Part shown: in pieces, positions 8,273 through 15,447 of the stretch
How the letters are laid out: every line of letters starts with the position of its first letter
Numbering within the stretch: the stretch's first letter is position 1
Source of the DNA: JBOHRE01 sp050732635
GTDB taxonomy: Bacteria; Gemmatimonadota; Gemmatimonadetes; Longimicrobiales; RSA9
Direction: 5' to 3'
NCBI GenBank assembly: GCA_050732635.1
Contig: JBOHRE010000044.1
Span: 1 to 26,785, forward strand
DNA: 26,785 bases
Position numbers and translations under genes: made by a program
The notes under the pieces: generated by a model
Database searches by the model: none
Seen by the model: the letters and a program-made list of their open reading frames with translations, nothing else
What the model was told of the DNA's origin: nothing

Positions 8273-8530
8273 TGCCGCGCGGCATGGCGCGCCGCCGTTT
8301 TGCGCCACTTTCCAGCCGAACAGTGTCGCCTGCCATACCCGGGTGTCACGGGGCGCCGGCTCCGAACGTTCTTATTGATGGATTGAGGCGCGTTTTCGGG
8401 CGCCCGATTTCATATACAAGTGACGTCGTACAGGCAGAGCCGCGCTTGCCCATGCGATTGGGCGGCGCTTTTCGGGCTTTCGAGCCCCTCTGGAAACACC
8501 CTCTTCGACCCTCATGCGTGGAGGAGTGAC

Positions 8531-11500
8531 ATGGAGTATCGTATGCCTCGCTGCCTCGCGGCCACCCTGGCCGCGGCGGCAACGTCCGCGCTGCTGGCCG
8601 CGGCGGCTCAGGCGCAGGAATCCGGCCGCATTACGGGCCGCGTTGTGGACGCGGCAAACAACCGCCCGCTCGCGGGCGTGCAGGTCTTCATTCCACCAAC
8701 CGGCATCGGCGGCCTGAGCGACGAGAGCGGCCGGTTCTTGCTGCTGCAAGTGCCGCCGGGGCCCCAGACCGTGACTGCGCAGATCATCGGGTATCGCCAG
8801 GCCGAGCAGCAGGTGACGGTCACGTCCGGCGAGGTGGTCTCGATCGAGCTCCGCCTGACCCAAACGGCGATCGACCTCGATGAGATCGTCGTCACCGGCG
8901 CCGGGGTCGCCACAGCGAAGCGCAAGCTCGGCAACACGATCTCGACAATCGATGCGAGTGACCTCGAGAACGCGCCGATCACAGACTTCTCTCAGATCCT
9001 GCAAGGCCGCGAGCCGGGCGTGCTGTCGCTACCCGCAAGCGGCTACACCGGTGCGGGGACGCAGATCCGGATCCGCGGGTCGTCCAGCCTTTCGCAGCTG
9101 AACGAGCCGATCATCTACGTCGATGGGATCCGTGTCGACAACTCCGGCGGCAACATGATGGGCGGGACACAGGCCGATGCGTCTCGATTGGATGACATCC
9201 CACCGGAATCCATCGAGCGCGTCGAGATCCTCAAGGGCGCGGCGGCCGCGACCTTGTACGGCACCGAGGCATCCAACGGTGTGATTCAGATCTTCACCAA
9301 GAAGGGGCGCTCCGGTGCGCCGCGGTTCACGTTCCAGACCGACATTTCCGCGGTCAGCATGCCCACGGATCGGATGCTTCCGCTCGCCGATTTCGCGCGC
9401 TCGCAAGCCGACATCGACCGGATTCGTGAACGCTGGGGCCGGACTGTCCAGCTCTACGAGGTGTTCCAGGAGGACCTGGCGCCCGAGTTCTTCGAGACCG
9501 GCTTGCAGCAGGCCTATGGCCTGTCGGTCAGCGGCGGCGGCGATCTGATCACGTACTATGCGTCGGGGCGGTATCAGACCGAGAATGGGCCGCTCGGGTT
9601 CGACAAATTCTTCGACCCGGTGCCCGGCTTCGAGCCCGCGCAGGACGAGGTGCAGCGGGTGCAGACGACCGCGAATCTGTCCATCACGCCGCACGAGAAG
9701 GTGCGGATCGGAATCAATACGTTGTATACGGAGCTGGATCAGGAGTCTCCCGACAACGCGAACAACATCTACGCCCTGTACACGCTGTCGATGTTTGGGC
9801 AGCCCAGGCTCGCGACGGCGTCGAACCTGCTGGGCAGCCCGGCGTTTGCAACCAGCCGGGAGAGCCAGTACCAGGTCAACGGCAACAACACGAAGCACTT
9901 CGCGGGCAGCGCGAACGTCAACTACTCGCCGATAGCGTCGCTGAGGCTCGATGGCACGTTCGGTGTCGATTTCGTCAGTGAAGCGGGCGTCAGGATGCGG
10001 CCGTTCAACTGGAACGTGGACGGCTTCACGTCCTCGACGCCGGAGGGCAGCCGCACGGTGGACGAGATCCGCAATCACATTCTGACCGCGGATGCCAAAG
10101 CGGCCTGGGACGCGCGACTCGGGGAGTCCGTCTCGAACACGTTCCTGGCAGGCGTACAGGGCTTCCTTCGGGAGCGCACGAGCAAGGGCGGTACAGGAAC
10201 GCAGTTCCCTGGCCCGGGTCTCGAGGTCGTAGAGGCCGGCGCCTTCCAGTCCGTGTTCGAAAGCTGGGTGCGCAACACGCAGGTGGGCGGCTACCTGCAA
10301 GACCAGATCGGCTGGCGCGACTGGGCGTTCCTGACCGTCGGCGGCCGCTGGGACGCGAACAGCGCGTTCGGCGAGGATTTCAACACCGCGTTCTATCCCA
10401 AGGCGAGTCTGTCGGTGATGCCGACCGAGGCGCTCGGTTGGGAGAGCAGCACGTTCTCGACCCTGCGTCTGCGCGCGGCAATCGGACGTTCCGGGCTGCA
10501 GCCCAGCGCGTTCGACAAGTTCACCACGTTCGCGCCGCTGCCCTCCGAGGAGGGTCCTGGCGTGAGCCCGGACAACCTGGGCAATGATGCGCTGAAGCCG
10601 GAGGTCTCGACGGAGATCGAGGCAGGGGCCGAGCTCGGTCTCTTCGATGACCGCGCGAGTCTCGACGTCACGTGGTGGACGCGCGAGGTCAAGGACGCGA
10701 TCGTGAATCGTCAGTTCCCCGTCACGGGCGGCTTCATCAATCCCCAGGCGGATAACATCGGCGAGCTGAAAGCACACGGGCTGGAGCTCGCTGTCTCCGG
10801 CGGCGTGATTCAAACGCAGAACTTCGGGCTCAAGCTATTCGCAGGCGCCGCCTACATCACCGAGGAGATCGCGGACATGGGCGGCGCGCCGCCGCTGAAG
10901 GTGGGTGGCAGCTATCCGCGCTATCGAAACTTCAACGTCGAGGGGTTCGCGCCCGGCGCGTACTTCGGCGCGGAGGTCGCGAGAGAACTGGCGATTCCCA
11001 TCAACATTGATGGCAGCTGCACCGAGCCGAGCCTCGAGGCCGCGCTGGCGTACTTCTCGACGCCGCAGAATCCGAGCGCGTTCAAGCCGCTGGTATACGG
11101 CAACACCGATTTCGGCCAGCGCTCGGGCCTCGCCTCCGACAACTGCGGCCAGGGCGCGCTACTGAGCTATCTCGGCAAGCCGACGCCGGACTGGAGCGGT
11201 TCGATCGGATTCAATGCTTCGTTCCTCGGCAACTTCGAGCTGAGCAGCCTGTTCGAGTTCAAGGCCGGCAACTTTGCCTGGCACGATTTGGGCGGCGAGT
11301 TCCGCCGTGCGAACCCCGTCATTGGGCGGAACACCCCGCGAGCGCGCGAGCTCGAGTCGACACTGCTCGACCCGGCCAGCACCGCACAGGAGCGGCTCGA
11401 CGCGGCCGTGGAGTGGGTGCGCAATTTCGAGGGCCTGACGCCGATGGATGGACTGAACGCGGTCAAGCCGGCGGACATGGTGCGTTGGCGTGAGCTGTCG

Positions 11501-11737
11501 CTCACGTATCACGTGCCCGTGTCGCTGGTCGACCGGCTCGGGTTGGCGAGTGCCGCGCTGAACTTCGGCGCGCGCAACCTGAAGCTCTGGGTGAATGGCG
11601 AGTATCCGGGCATTGATCCTGAGACGAATCTCTACAGCCGCTGCAACGGAGGCCTCGACTGCAACTTCGCCGCCGTAGAAGCCTTCGGTGTGCCGTTGAC
11701 GCGACGGTACACGATCTCCACGCGCGTAAGCTTCTGA
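8531..11737 (+). CDS. SusC/RagA-family TonB-linked outer-membrane transporter (second copy)
   Basis: 1068-residue TonB-dependent transporter of SusC type. Signal peptide 1 to about 29 (ends AAQAQ), carboxypeptidase-regulatory-like domain about 31-110 (GRITGRVVDAANNRPLAGVQV), TonB-box-like LDEIVVTG (116-123), plug about 145-258 with QIRIRGSSSL, IIYVDGIRV and YGTEASNGVIQIFTKKG, then a barrel ending in Phe (STRVSF). The start at 8531 has GGAGGAG directly upstream and opens a clean signal peptide; the frame extends 5' to 8420 but that part is not signal-like. It shares domain order and motifs with the SusC at 2071, but the barrels differ clearly, implying another substrate. Cysteines are few: 830, 872, 1038 and 1044 in late loops, plus one in the signal peptide. 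SusD begins 14 bp downstream. Confidence 0.95.
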   Translation: MEYRMPRCLAATLAAAATSALLAAAAQAQESGRITGRVVDAANNRPLAGVQVFIPPTGIGGLSDESGRFLLLQVPPGPQTVTAQIIGYRQAEQQVTVTSGEVVSIELRLTQTAIDLDEIVVTGAGVATAKRKLGNTISTIDASDLENAPITDFSQILQGREPGVLSLPASGYTGAGTQIRIRGSSSLSQLNEPIIYVDGIRVDNSGGNMMGGTQADASRLDDIPPESIERVEILKGAAAATLYGTEASNGVIQIFTKKGRSGAPRFTFQTDISAVSMPTDRMLPLADFARSQADIDRIRERWGRTVQLYEVFQEDLAPEFFETGLQQAYGLSVSGGGDLITYYASGRYQTENGPLGFDKFFDPVPGFEPAQDEVQRVQTTANLSITPHEKVRIGINTLYTELDQESPDNANNIYALYTLSMFGQPRLATASNLLGSPAFATSRESQYQVNGNNTKHFAGSANVNYSPIASLRLDGTFGVDFVSEAGVRMRPFNWNVDGFTSSTPEGSRTVDEIRNHILTADAKAAWDARLGESVSNTFLAGVQGFLRERTSKGGTGTQFPGPGLEVVEAGAFQSVFESWVRNTQVGGYLQDQIGWRDWAFLTVGGRWDANSAFGEDFNTAFYPKASLSVMPTEALGWESSTFSTLRLRAAIGRSGLQPSAFDKFTTFAPLPSEEGPGVSPDNLGNDALKPEVSTEIEAGAELGLFDDRASLDVTWWTREVKDAIVNRQFPVTGGFINPQADNIGELKAHGLELAVSGGVIQTQNFGLKLFAGAAYITEEIADMGGAPPLKVGGSYPRYRNFNVEGFAPGAYFGAEVARELAIPINIDGSCTEPSLEAALAYFSTPQNPSAFKPLVYGNTDFGQRSGLASDNCGQGALLSYLGKPTPDWSGSIGFNASFLGNFELSSLFEFKAGNFAWHDLGGEFRRANPVIGRNTPRARELESTLLDPASTAQERLDAAVEWVRNFEGLTPMDGLNAVKPADMVRWRELSLTYHVPVSLVDRLGLASAALNFGARNLKLWVNGEYPGIDPETNLYSRCNGGLDCNFAAVEAFGVPLTRRYTISTRVSF

Positions 11738-11751
11738 GGAGGGATGACGGC

Positions 11752-13098
11752 ATGATCAACATGATCGCTTTCAGGCCCGGGCTCGCGCGCGCGATCGCGC
11801 TGCCGCTGGTCGCCGGAGCGCCGCTCCTGTCCGGATGCGACATCCTCGATGTAACCAACCCGAACAACCTTCTGGAGGACGACATCCGCCAGGAGGCGGC
11901 GGCCGAAGCCGTCGTGAATGGTGCGTTGTCAACCGTCGCGATCGCCGTTTCCCGCGCGTGGCAGCCGGTCCTGATCGTGGCCGATGAGTTGGTCTGGATC
12001 GGCTCCCGGGACGCCTGGGGACGTCTGGACGCCGGCTTCATTTCGGACCCCAGCAACGAGTTCTCCGACGAGAACTTCCCGTTCATCGGGCGGGCCCGCT
12101 GGATGGCGGACGAGGCCGAGGAGATCCTCGCCCAGCACGTCGAGAACACGCCCACGGCGAAGATGAAGACGGATCTGGCGCGGGCGCATCTGTTCTCGGG
12201 CATCATGTACACCGTGCTCGGTGAGACGCAGGAGGACTTCGCCTTTTCAGACAAGCAGGAGCCCGGTCCGGCGATTGGTCCGGGCAACATGCACCAACTT
12301 CTCGACAGTGCGATCGAGAAGTTGGACCAGGCGGTCACGCTGGCGCGCGAGGTGGGGAATGCGGAGCTCGAGACGCGCGCGCTCGCGATCCGAGCACGGG
12401 CGAAGCACTCCCGCGCGATCTGGGACAAGATCAAGCCCTCGCCGAACACCGCCGATCCGCTCGTCGATGCACCCGGCGCGGTCGCGGACGCGGAGGCGGT
12501 ACTCGCTCGTGTCGGCAACGACTGGCAATACCAGCTGGGATACAGTTCGGGCACGGTAACGAACAATATGGCGGCCTGGATCAACGACCGCGCCGAGAAT
12601 CAGTTCGACACCGCCAGCATCGTAACGGTCCAACAGCAGACTGTGAAAATCGTCGAGGGCGTTCGGCTGCTCGACCCGATCGACAACGTGCCCGATCCGG
12701 TGGTCACGGCGAAGTTGTTGGAGTTCAAGGGCGGAACTCTCACCACGGCCGCGTTCGTTTACCCGCCGCTGACGCTCGTCTCCGCGCGGATGCTGCACCT
12801 GATCCTTGCGGAGGCGGCGCTCAAGGCGAACGACGAGGCCGGATTCCGAGAGCACATCAATGTGATCCGTCGGTTGGACAACCTCACCGACTACACCGGG
12901 CAGATTCCCGCGCTCGAGATGCTGCAGCACGCGCGTCGCGTGAATCTGTTCCTGATGGGTCTGCGACTGAACGACATGTATCGGTTCGGCATCCAGGATC
13001 GGCACTGGCATTCGAGTTCGGATGTGGTGCAAGCGCCCGGGACGCTCATGCCGATCACGATCACGGAGATTCGTGCCAATCCACTGCTCGGCGGTTGA
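11752..13098 (+). CDS. SusD/RagB-family outer-membrane lipoprotein (second copy)
   Basis: 448-residue lipoprotein partner of the SusC at 8531. The signal peptide ends in lipobox LLSGC (Cys29), followed by DILDVTNPNN, the common SusD opening. Helical repeats include AHLFSGIMYTVLGETQEDFAF, with the early core, and LLDSAIEKLDQAVTLAREVG. Near residues 394-411 the motif RRVNLFLMGLRLNDMYRFG corresponds to the ERAFWLYLTGHRLGDLRRL element of the first SusD. The ribosome site GAGGAGGG lies just after the SusC stop; a second ATG at 11761 is possible. The stop codon lies inside the loop of a perfect hairpin (13082-13109). Substrate unknown. Confidence 0.88.
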   Translation: MINMIAFRPGLARAIALPLVAGAPLLSGCDILDVTNPNNLLEDDIRQEAAAEAVVNGALSTVAIAVSRAWQPVLIVADELVWIGSRDAWGRLDAGFISDPSNEFSDENFPFIGRARWMADEAEEILAQHVENTPTAKMKTDLARAHLFSGIMYTVLGETQEDFAFSDKQEPGPAIGPGNMHQLLDSAIEKLDQAVTLAREVGNAELETRALAIRARAKHSRAIWDKIKPSPNTADPLVDAPGAVADAEAVLARVGNDWQYQLGYSSGTVTNNMAAWINDRAENQFDTASIVTVQQQTVKIVEGVRLLDPIDNVPDPVVTAKLLEFKGGTLTTAAFVYPPLTLVSARMLHLILAEAALKANDEAGFREHINVIRRLDNLTDYTGQIPALEMLQHARRVNLFLMGLRLNDMYRFGIQDRHWHSSSDVVQAPGTLMPITITEIRANPLLGG

Positions 13099-13109
13099 GC
13101 CGAGCAGTG
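13082..13109 (+). terminator. Hairpin overlapping the stop codon of the second susD-like gene
   Basis: Perfect 11-bp stem CACTGCTCGGC / GCCGAGCAGTG with a 6-base loop GGTTGA whose last three bases are the TGA stop of the gene (13096-13098). It could be an attenuator, a 3'-end stabiliser or half of a double terminator with the next hairpin. There is no T-run. Confidence 0.5.
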
Positions 13110-13127
13110 ACGTGATCCGTGCGTGCA

Positions 13128-13157
13128 CGGTCCGCGCCGGGCAGCCGGCGCGGACCG
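13128..13157 (+). terminator. Second hairpin after the SusC/D operon
   Basis: Perfect 12-bp stem CGGTCCGCGCCG / CGGCGCGGACCG, loop GGCAGC, beginning 18 bases after the previous hairpin and 22 bases before the next start codon at 13180. It is followed by only two T residues. It may reduce read-through into the downstream lipoproteins so that they are made at lower level than SusC/D, or it may be a processing or stability element. Confidence 0.5.
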
Positions 13158-13179
13158 TTGCGCGAAGGGCTACATCGAG

Positions 13180-13620
13180 ATGAGAAGATCGGCCCACTGC
13201 GCCGTCGCTGCCGCCGTTGCGCTCTTTGCCGGAGCCGCTTGCGACTGGTTCGAAGACCTGTCTCCGTCCGAGGCTCGCTTGGTGCTGGATTCCGCGGGTG
13301 AGAGTCAGGTGCAGTTGGTAACGTCCACCCGATTCGTCGCCGGCGTGACGCCAGAGGGAACGACCCGGGTCGTCATCATCCGTGCGGACACGACATTCGT
13401 GACGACTCCGTTCCAGCAGACGTATACGATCCGTAGCGATCAGCAGTTCTTTGTTGAGGCATCCAGAGTGGATGCGGACATAGCGGATCTCCGCATGCAA
13501 GTCTTCATCGACACCTCGAAAGAGTTCGACGAGGAAGGTGCGCTGGTGGATGCAGCGCCCTTCCGATTCGTCTACGTGTTCAACCGCTTCCTATCACCGA
13601 AGATCGAGGTGGTCCTTTGA
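13180..13620 (+). CDS. Small putative lipoprotein downstream of SusC/D
   Basis: 146-residue protein not recognised as a named family. The N-terminus MRRSAHCAVAAAVALFAG ends in AGAAC, an atypical lipobox with Cys21 (Ala rather than Leu in the -3 region), so lipidation is likely but not certain. The mature part looks beta-rich (RVVIIRADTTFVTTPF, TYTIRSDQQFFVEAS, FRFVYVFNRFLSPKIEVVL) and could be a small sandwich domain. The ATG at 13180 has a loose AGGGC-type ribosome site about 12 bases upstream; an ATG at 13123 lies inside the hairpin region and would mask the signal peptide. The next gene starts within or just after its stop, so the two are translated together. It is probably an accessory envelope component of the SusC/D operon. 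Confidence 0.72.
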   Translation: MRRSAHCAVAAAVALFAGAACDWFEDLSPSEARLVLDSAGESQVQLVTSTRFVAGVTPEGTTRVVIIRADTTFVTTPFQQTYTIRSDQQFFVEASRVDADIADLRMQVFIDTSKEFDEEGALVDAAPFRFVYVFNRFLSPKIEVVL

Positions 13621-13628
13621 TCGGCCGC

Positions 13629-14132
13629 ATGAGGACGTGCAGGCTCTTGGTGGCTGGCTTCGCTTTCAGCTTGCACACCGGCTGCTACAGAGAGACGCCC
13701 GTGCAACAACCACGGCCTGGGATGGAAGTGCGTGCACGGTTCACGAATGAGTCCGCGATCCGGCGCAGTCAGGGACTGGACGAACCCATTCTGTACCTCG
13801 ATGGCCGCGTGGTCGAGGCTGGACCGGACACATTGGCGCTGGATGTGCTCATCGCCCGCAGCACGAGTGTGTTCCAGGATATAACGATCCGAGACACTAT
13901 CAGCGTCCGGGTCAGCGAGCTACAGTCGGTTACGGCGCGCGAGATCGCGGTCGGAAGGTCGATCCTGTTCGCGGCCGCGCTCGGGACCGGGGTTGCGCTC
14001 GCGGTCGCCGGCATCAGCGCGATAACCGGTGGCAACGAGGGCGAACCAGGAGACAACGGTTCACAGGCGGCGGTGCTGCCGCTCTCTATCTTGTGGCGAG
14101 CCTTCCCGCTTCTGAAGTTCTCGATTCCCTGA
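13629..14132 (+). CDS. Small putative lipoprotein with a hydrophobic segment
   Basis: 167-residue protein of unknown family. The signal peptide ends LHTGC (Cys19). A beta-rich part follows (ILYLDGRVVEAGPDTLALDVLIARS, DTISVRVSELQSVTAREIAVGR), then one hydrophobic segment, ILFAAALGTGVALAVAGISAI, near residues 117-137, a Gly/Asn/Asp-rich stretch and a final hydrophobic tail. The ATG at 13629 lies 8 bases after the previous stop; a TTG at 13617 overlapping that stop is an alternative start and would give tight translational coupling. It is convergent with menC, with 9 bp between. The DGRV...DTL...VSELQSV pattern resembles small RNA-fold-like or SH3-like domains only loosely, so no function is assigned. 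Confidence 0.7.
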   Translation: MRTCRLLVAGFAFSLHTGCYRETPVQQPRPGMEVRARFTNESAIRRSQGLDEPILYLDGRVVEAGPDTLALDVLIARSTSVFQDITIRDTISVRVSELQSVTAREIAVGRSILFAAALGTGVALAVAGISAITGGNEGEPGDNGSQAAVLPLSILWRAFPLLKFSIP

Positions 14133-14141
14133 TAACGCTGT

Positions 14142-15269
14142 TCAGGCAGCGTCGACGATCACGTGGCGCCGCACCGTCACTCTCTCGATGCGCTCGCTGT
14201 CGAGCTCGACGCCCATGCCGGGCCGGTCGAGCGGTACGCGCACCATTCCCTGCGGGTCCATCGTCCATTCCGGCACGACGATGTCGCGCTCCCAGTAACG
14301 GTCGCTCGGCGAGAGGTCGCCCGGGTAGCGGAAGTTCGGCAGCGAGGCGAGCGCGACGTTGTGCGCGCGGCCGATGCCGCTCTCCAGCATGCCGCCGCAC
14401 CAGACCGGCACGTTGTTGCGCGCGCAGAGGTCGTGGATCGCGCGCGACGACGTGAAGCCGCCGACGCGGCCGGGCTTGATGTTCACGATCCTGCCGCTGC
14501 CGAGCGCGAGCATGTCCTCGACGCGATCGGCGCCGGTGATCGACTCGTCGAGACAGATCGGCGTGCGCAGCCGCCGCTGCAGCGCGGCATGCCGGACCAG
14601 GTCCTCGCGGTCCAGCGGCTGCTCGATCATCGCCAGCCCGAATTCGTCCAGCCGCGCGAGGTCGTCCGCGTCCGCGGGCGCGTAGGCGGCGTTCGCGTCG
14701 ACCGACAGCGTCGCCTCGGTGCCGAGCGCCTGCCGCACCGCCGCGACGTACTCCAGGTCGCGGCCCGGCTCGATCTTCAGCTTGATGCGGCGGTAGCCGC
14801 GCTCGCGGGCGGCCAGCGCGCGCTCGACGAGCGCGTCGGGTGAGGCCTGGATGCCGAGCGAGATGCCGACCTCGATGCGGTCGCGCTCGCCGCCGAGCAC
14901 GCGCGCCAGCGGCTGACCGCACTGGCGAGCGTACAGCTCCCAGGTGCCCATTTCGAGCGCGGCCTTCGCCATGCGGTGCCCCGCCACGCCACGGTCCAGC
15001 GCCGCCGCGATGTCGCGCGGGTGCTCGAAGTCGCGGCCGAGGACGCGCGGTGCCAGCCATGCCCGCAATGCGAGCCACGCCGTCTCGACCGTCTCGGGGC
15101 TGTAGTTCGGCAGCTCGTCGGCGACGCACTCCGACCAGCCCACCGCGCCGCCCGCCTCCTCGAGTTCCAGCAGCAGGATGCGTCGCGCGGAAACCTCGCC
15201 CGACGAGATGCGGAACGGCTCGCGCAGTGGCAGCCGGATCTCGCGCAGAGTGATTCGCTGGATGCGCAC
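14142..15269 (-). CDS. menC: o-Succinylbenzoate synthase / N-succinylamino acid racemase (enolase superfamily)
   Basis: 375-residue enzyme of the muconate-lactonizing subgroup of the enolase superfamily. Menaquinone-pathway members dehydrate SHCHC to o-succinylbenzoate; close relatives racemise N-succinylamino acids. All catalytic residues are present: KLK (Lys163, Lys165), Asp191 in SVDAN, Glu216 in IEQPL, Asp241 in CLDES, and Lys265 in NIKPGRVGG. The numbering sits two residues from that of the well-studied Amycolatopsis OSBS/NSAR, in line with that subfamily. WCGGMLESGIGRAHN near 290-304 is also typical. The start is GTG at 15269 without a clear ribosome site. No other men gene is in the window, so OSBS, NSAR or dual activity cannot be decided here. 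Confidence 0.88.
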   Translation of the reverse strand: MRIQRITLREIRLPLREPFRISSGEVSARRILLLELEEAGGAVGWSECVADELPNYSPETVETAWLALRAWLAPRVLGRDFEHPRDIAAALDRGVAGHRMAKAALEMGTWELYARQCGQPLARVLGGERDRIEVGISLGIQASPDALVERALAARERGYRRIKLKIEPGRDLEYVAAVRQALGTEATLSVDANAAYAPADADDLARLDEFGLAMIEQPLDREDLVRHAALQRRLRTPICLDESITGADRVEDMLALGSGRIVNIKPGRVGGFTSSRAIHDLCARNNVPVWCGGMLESGIGRAHNVALASLPNFRYPGDLSPSDRYWERDIVVPEWTMDPQGMVRVPLDRPGMGVELDSERIERVTVRRHVIVDAA

Positions 15270-15329
15270 GCGCCGAAGATATGCGCGAGGGGCCCGAGGG
15301 AGCGAGGACCTTCCGGGCAGACCTCGTCA

Positions 15330-15354
15330 CACGCGGCGTCGCGGAGGCCGCGTG
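15330..15354. promoter_or_regulatory. Inverted repeat in the menC/cytochrome divergent region
   Basis: CACGCGGC, nine bases, GCCGCGTG: perfect 8-bp arms located between the divergent starts at 15269 and 15448. The position would suit an operator serving either gene. No convincing -35/-10 pair was found in this 178-bp region. Confidence 0.3.
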
Positions 15355-15447
15355 AGGCCTGCCGCGCGATGGGTCCTCCGCTCTCACCGAGCGCTCCGCT
15401 CCAGGTGACTTGCTCGGGCTATACCCACGGAGTAAACCTTCGGCGCC

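Larger units (their letters stand above)
7958..8530. other. 573-bp intergenic spacer with hairpins and the promoter of the second SusC/D operon
   Basis: No credible gene on either strand. From left to right it holds a bulged hairpin at 8105-8130, a 7-bp inverted repeat at 8185-8191 and 8201-8207 (9-base loop), a sigma70-like promoter at 8243-8272, a perfect 12-base palindrome TCGGGCGCCCGA at 8396-8407 next to an AT-rich patch (TTTCATATACAAG), and a ribosome site (GGAGGAG) just before 8531. A promoter at 8243 would give a leader of roughly 250 bases. Confidence 0.6.

Noticed and set aside
9029..10813. 594-codon minus-strand frame opposite the second SusC
   Set aside because: Low-complexity composition, no ribosome site or recognisable motif; shadow of the SusC codon pattern.
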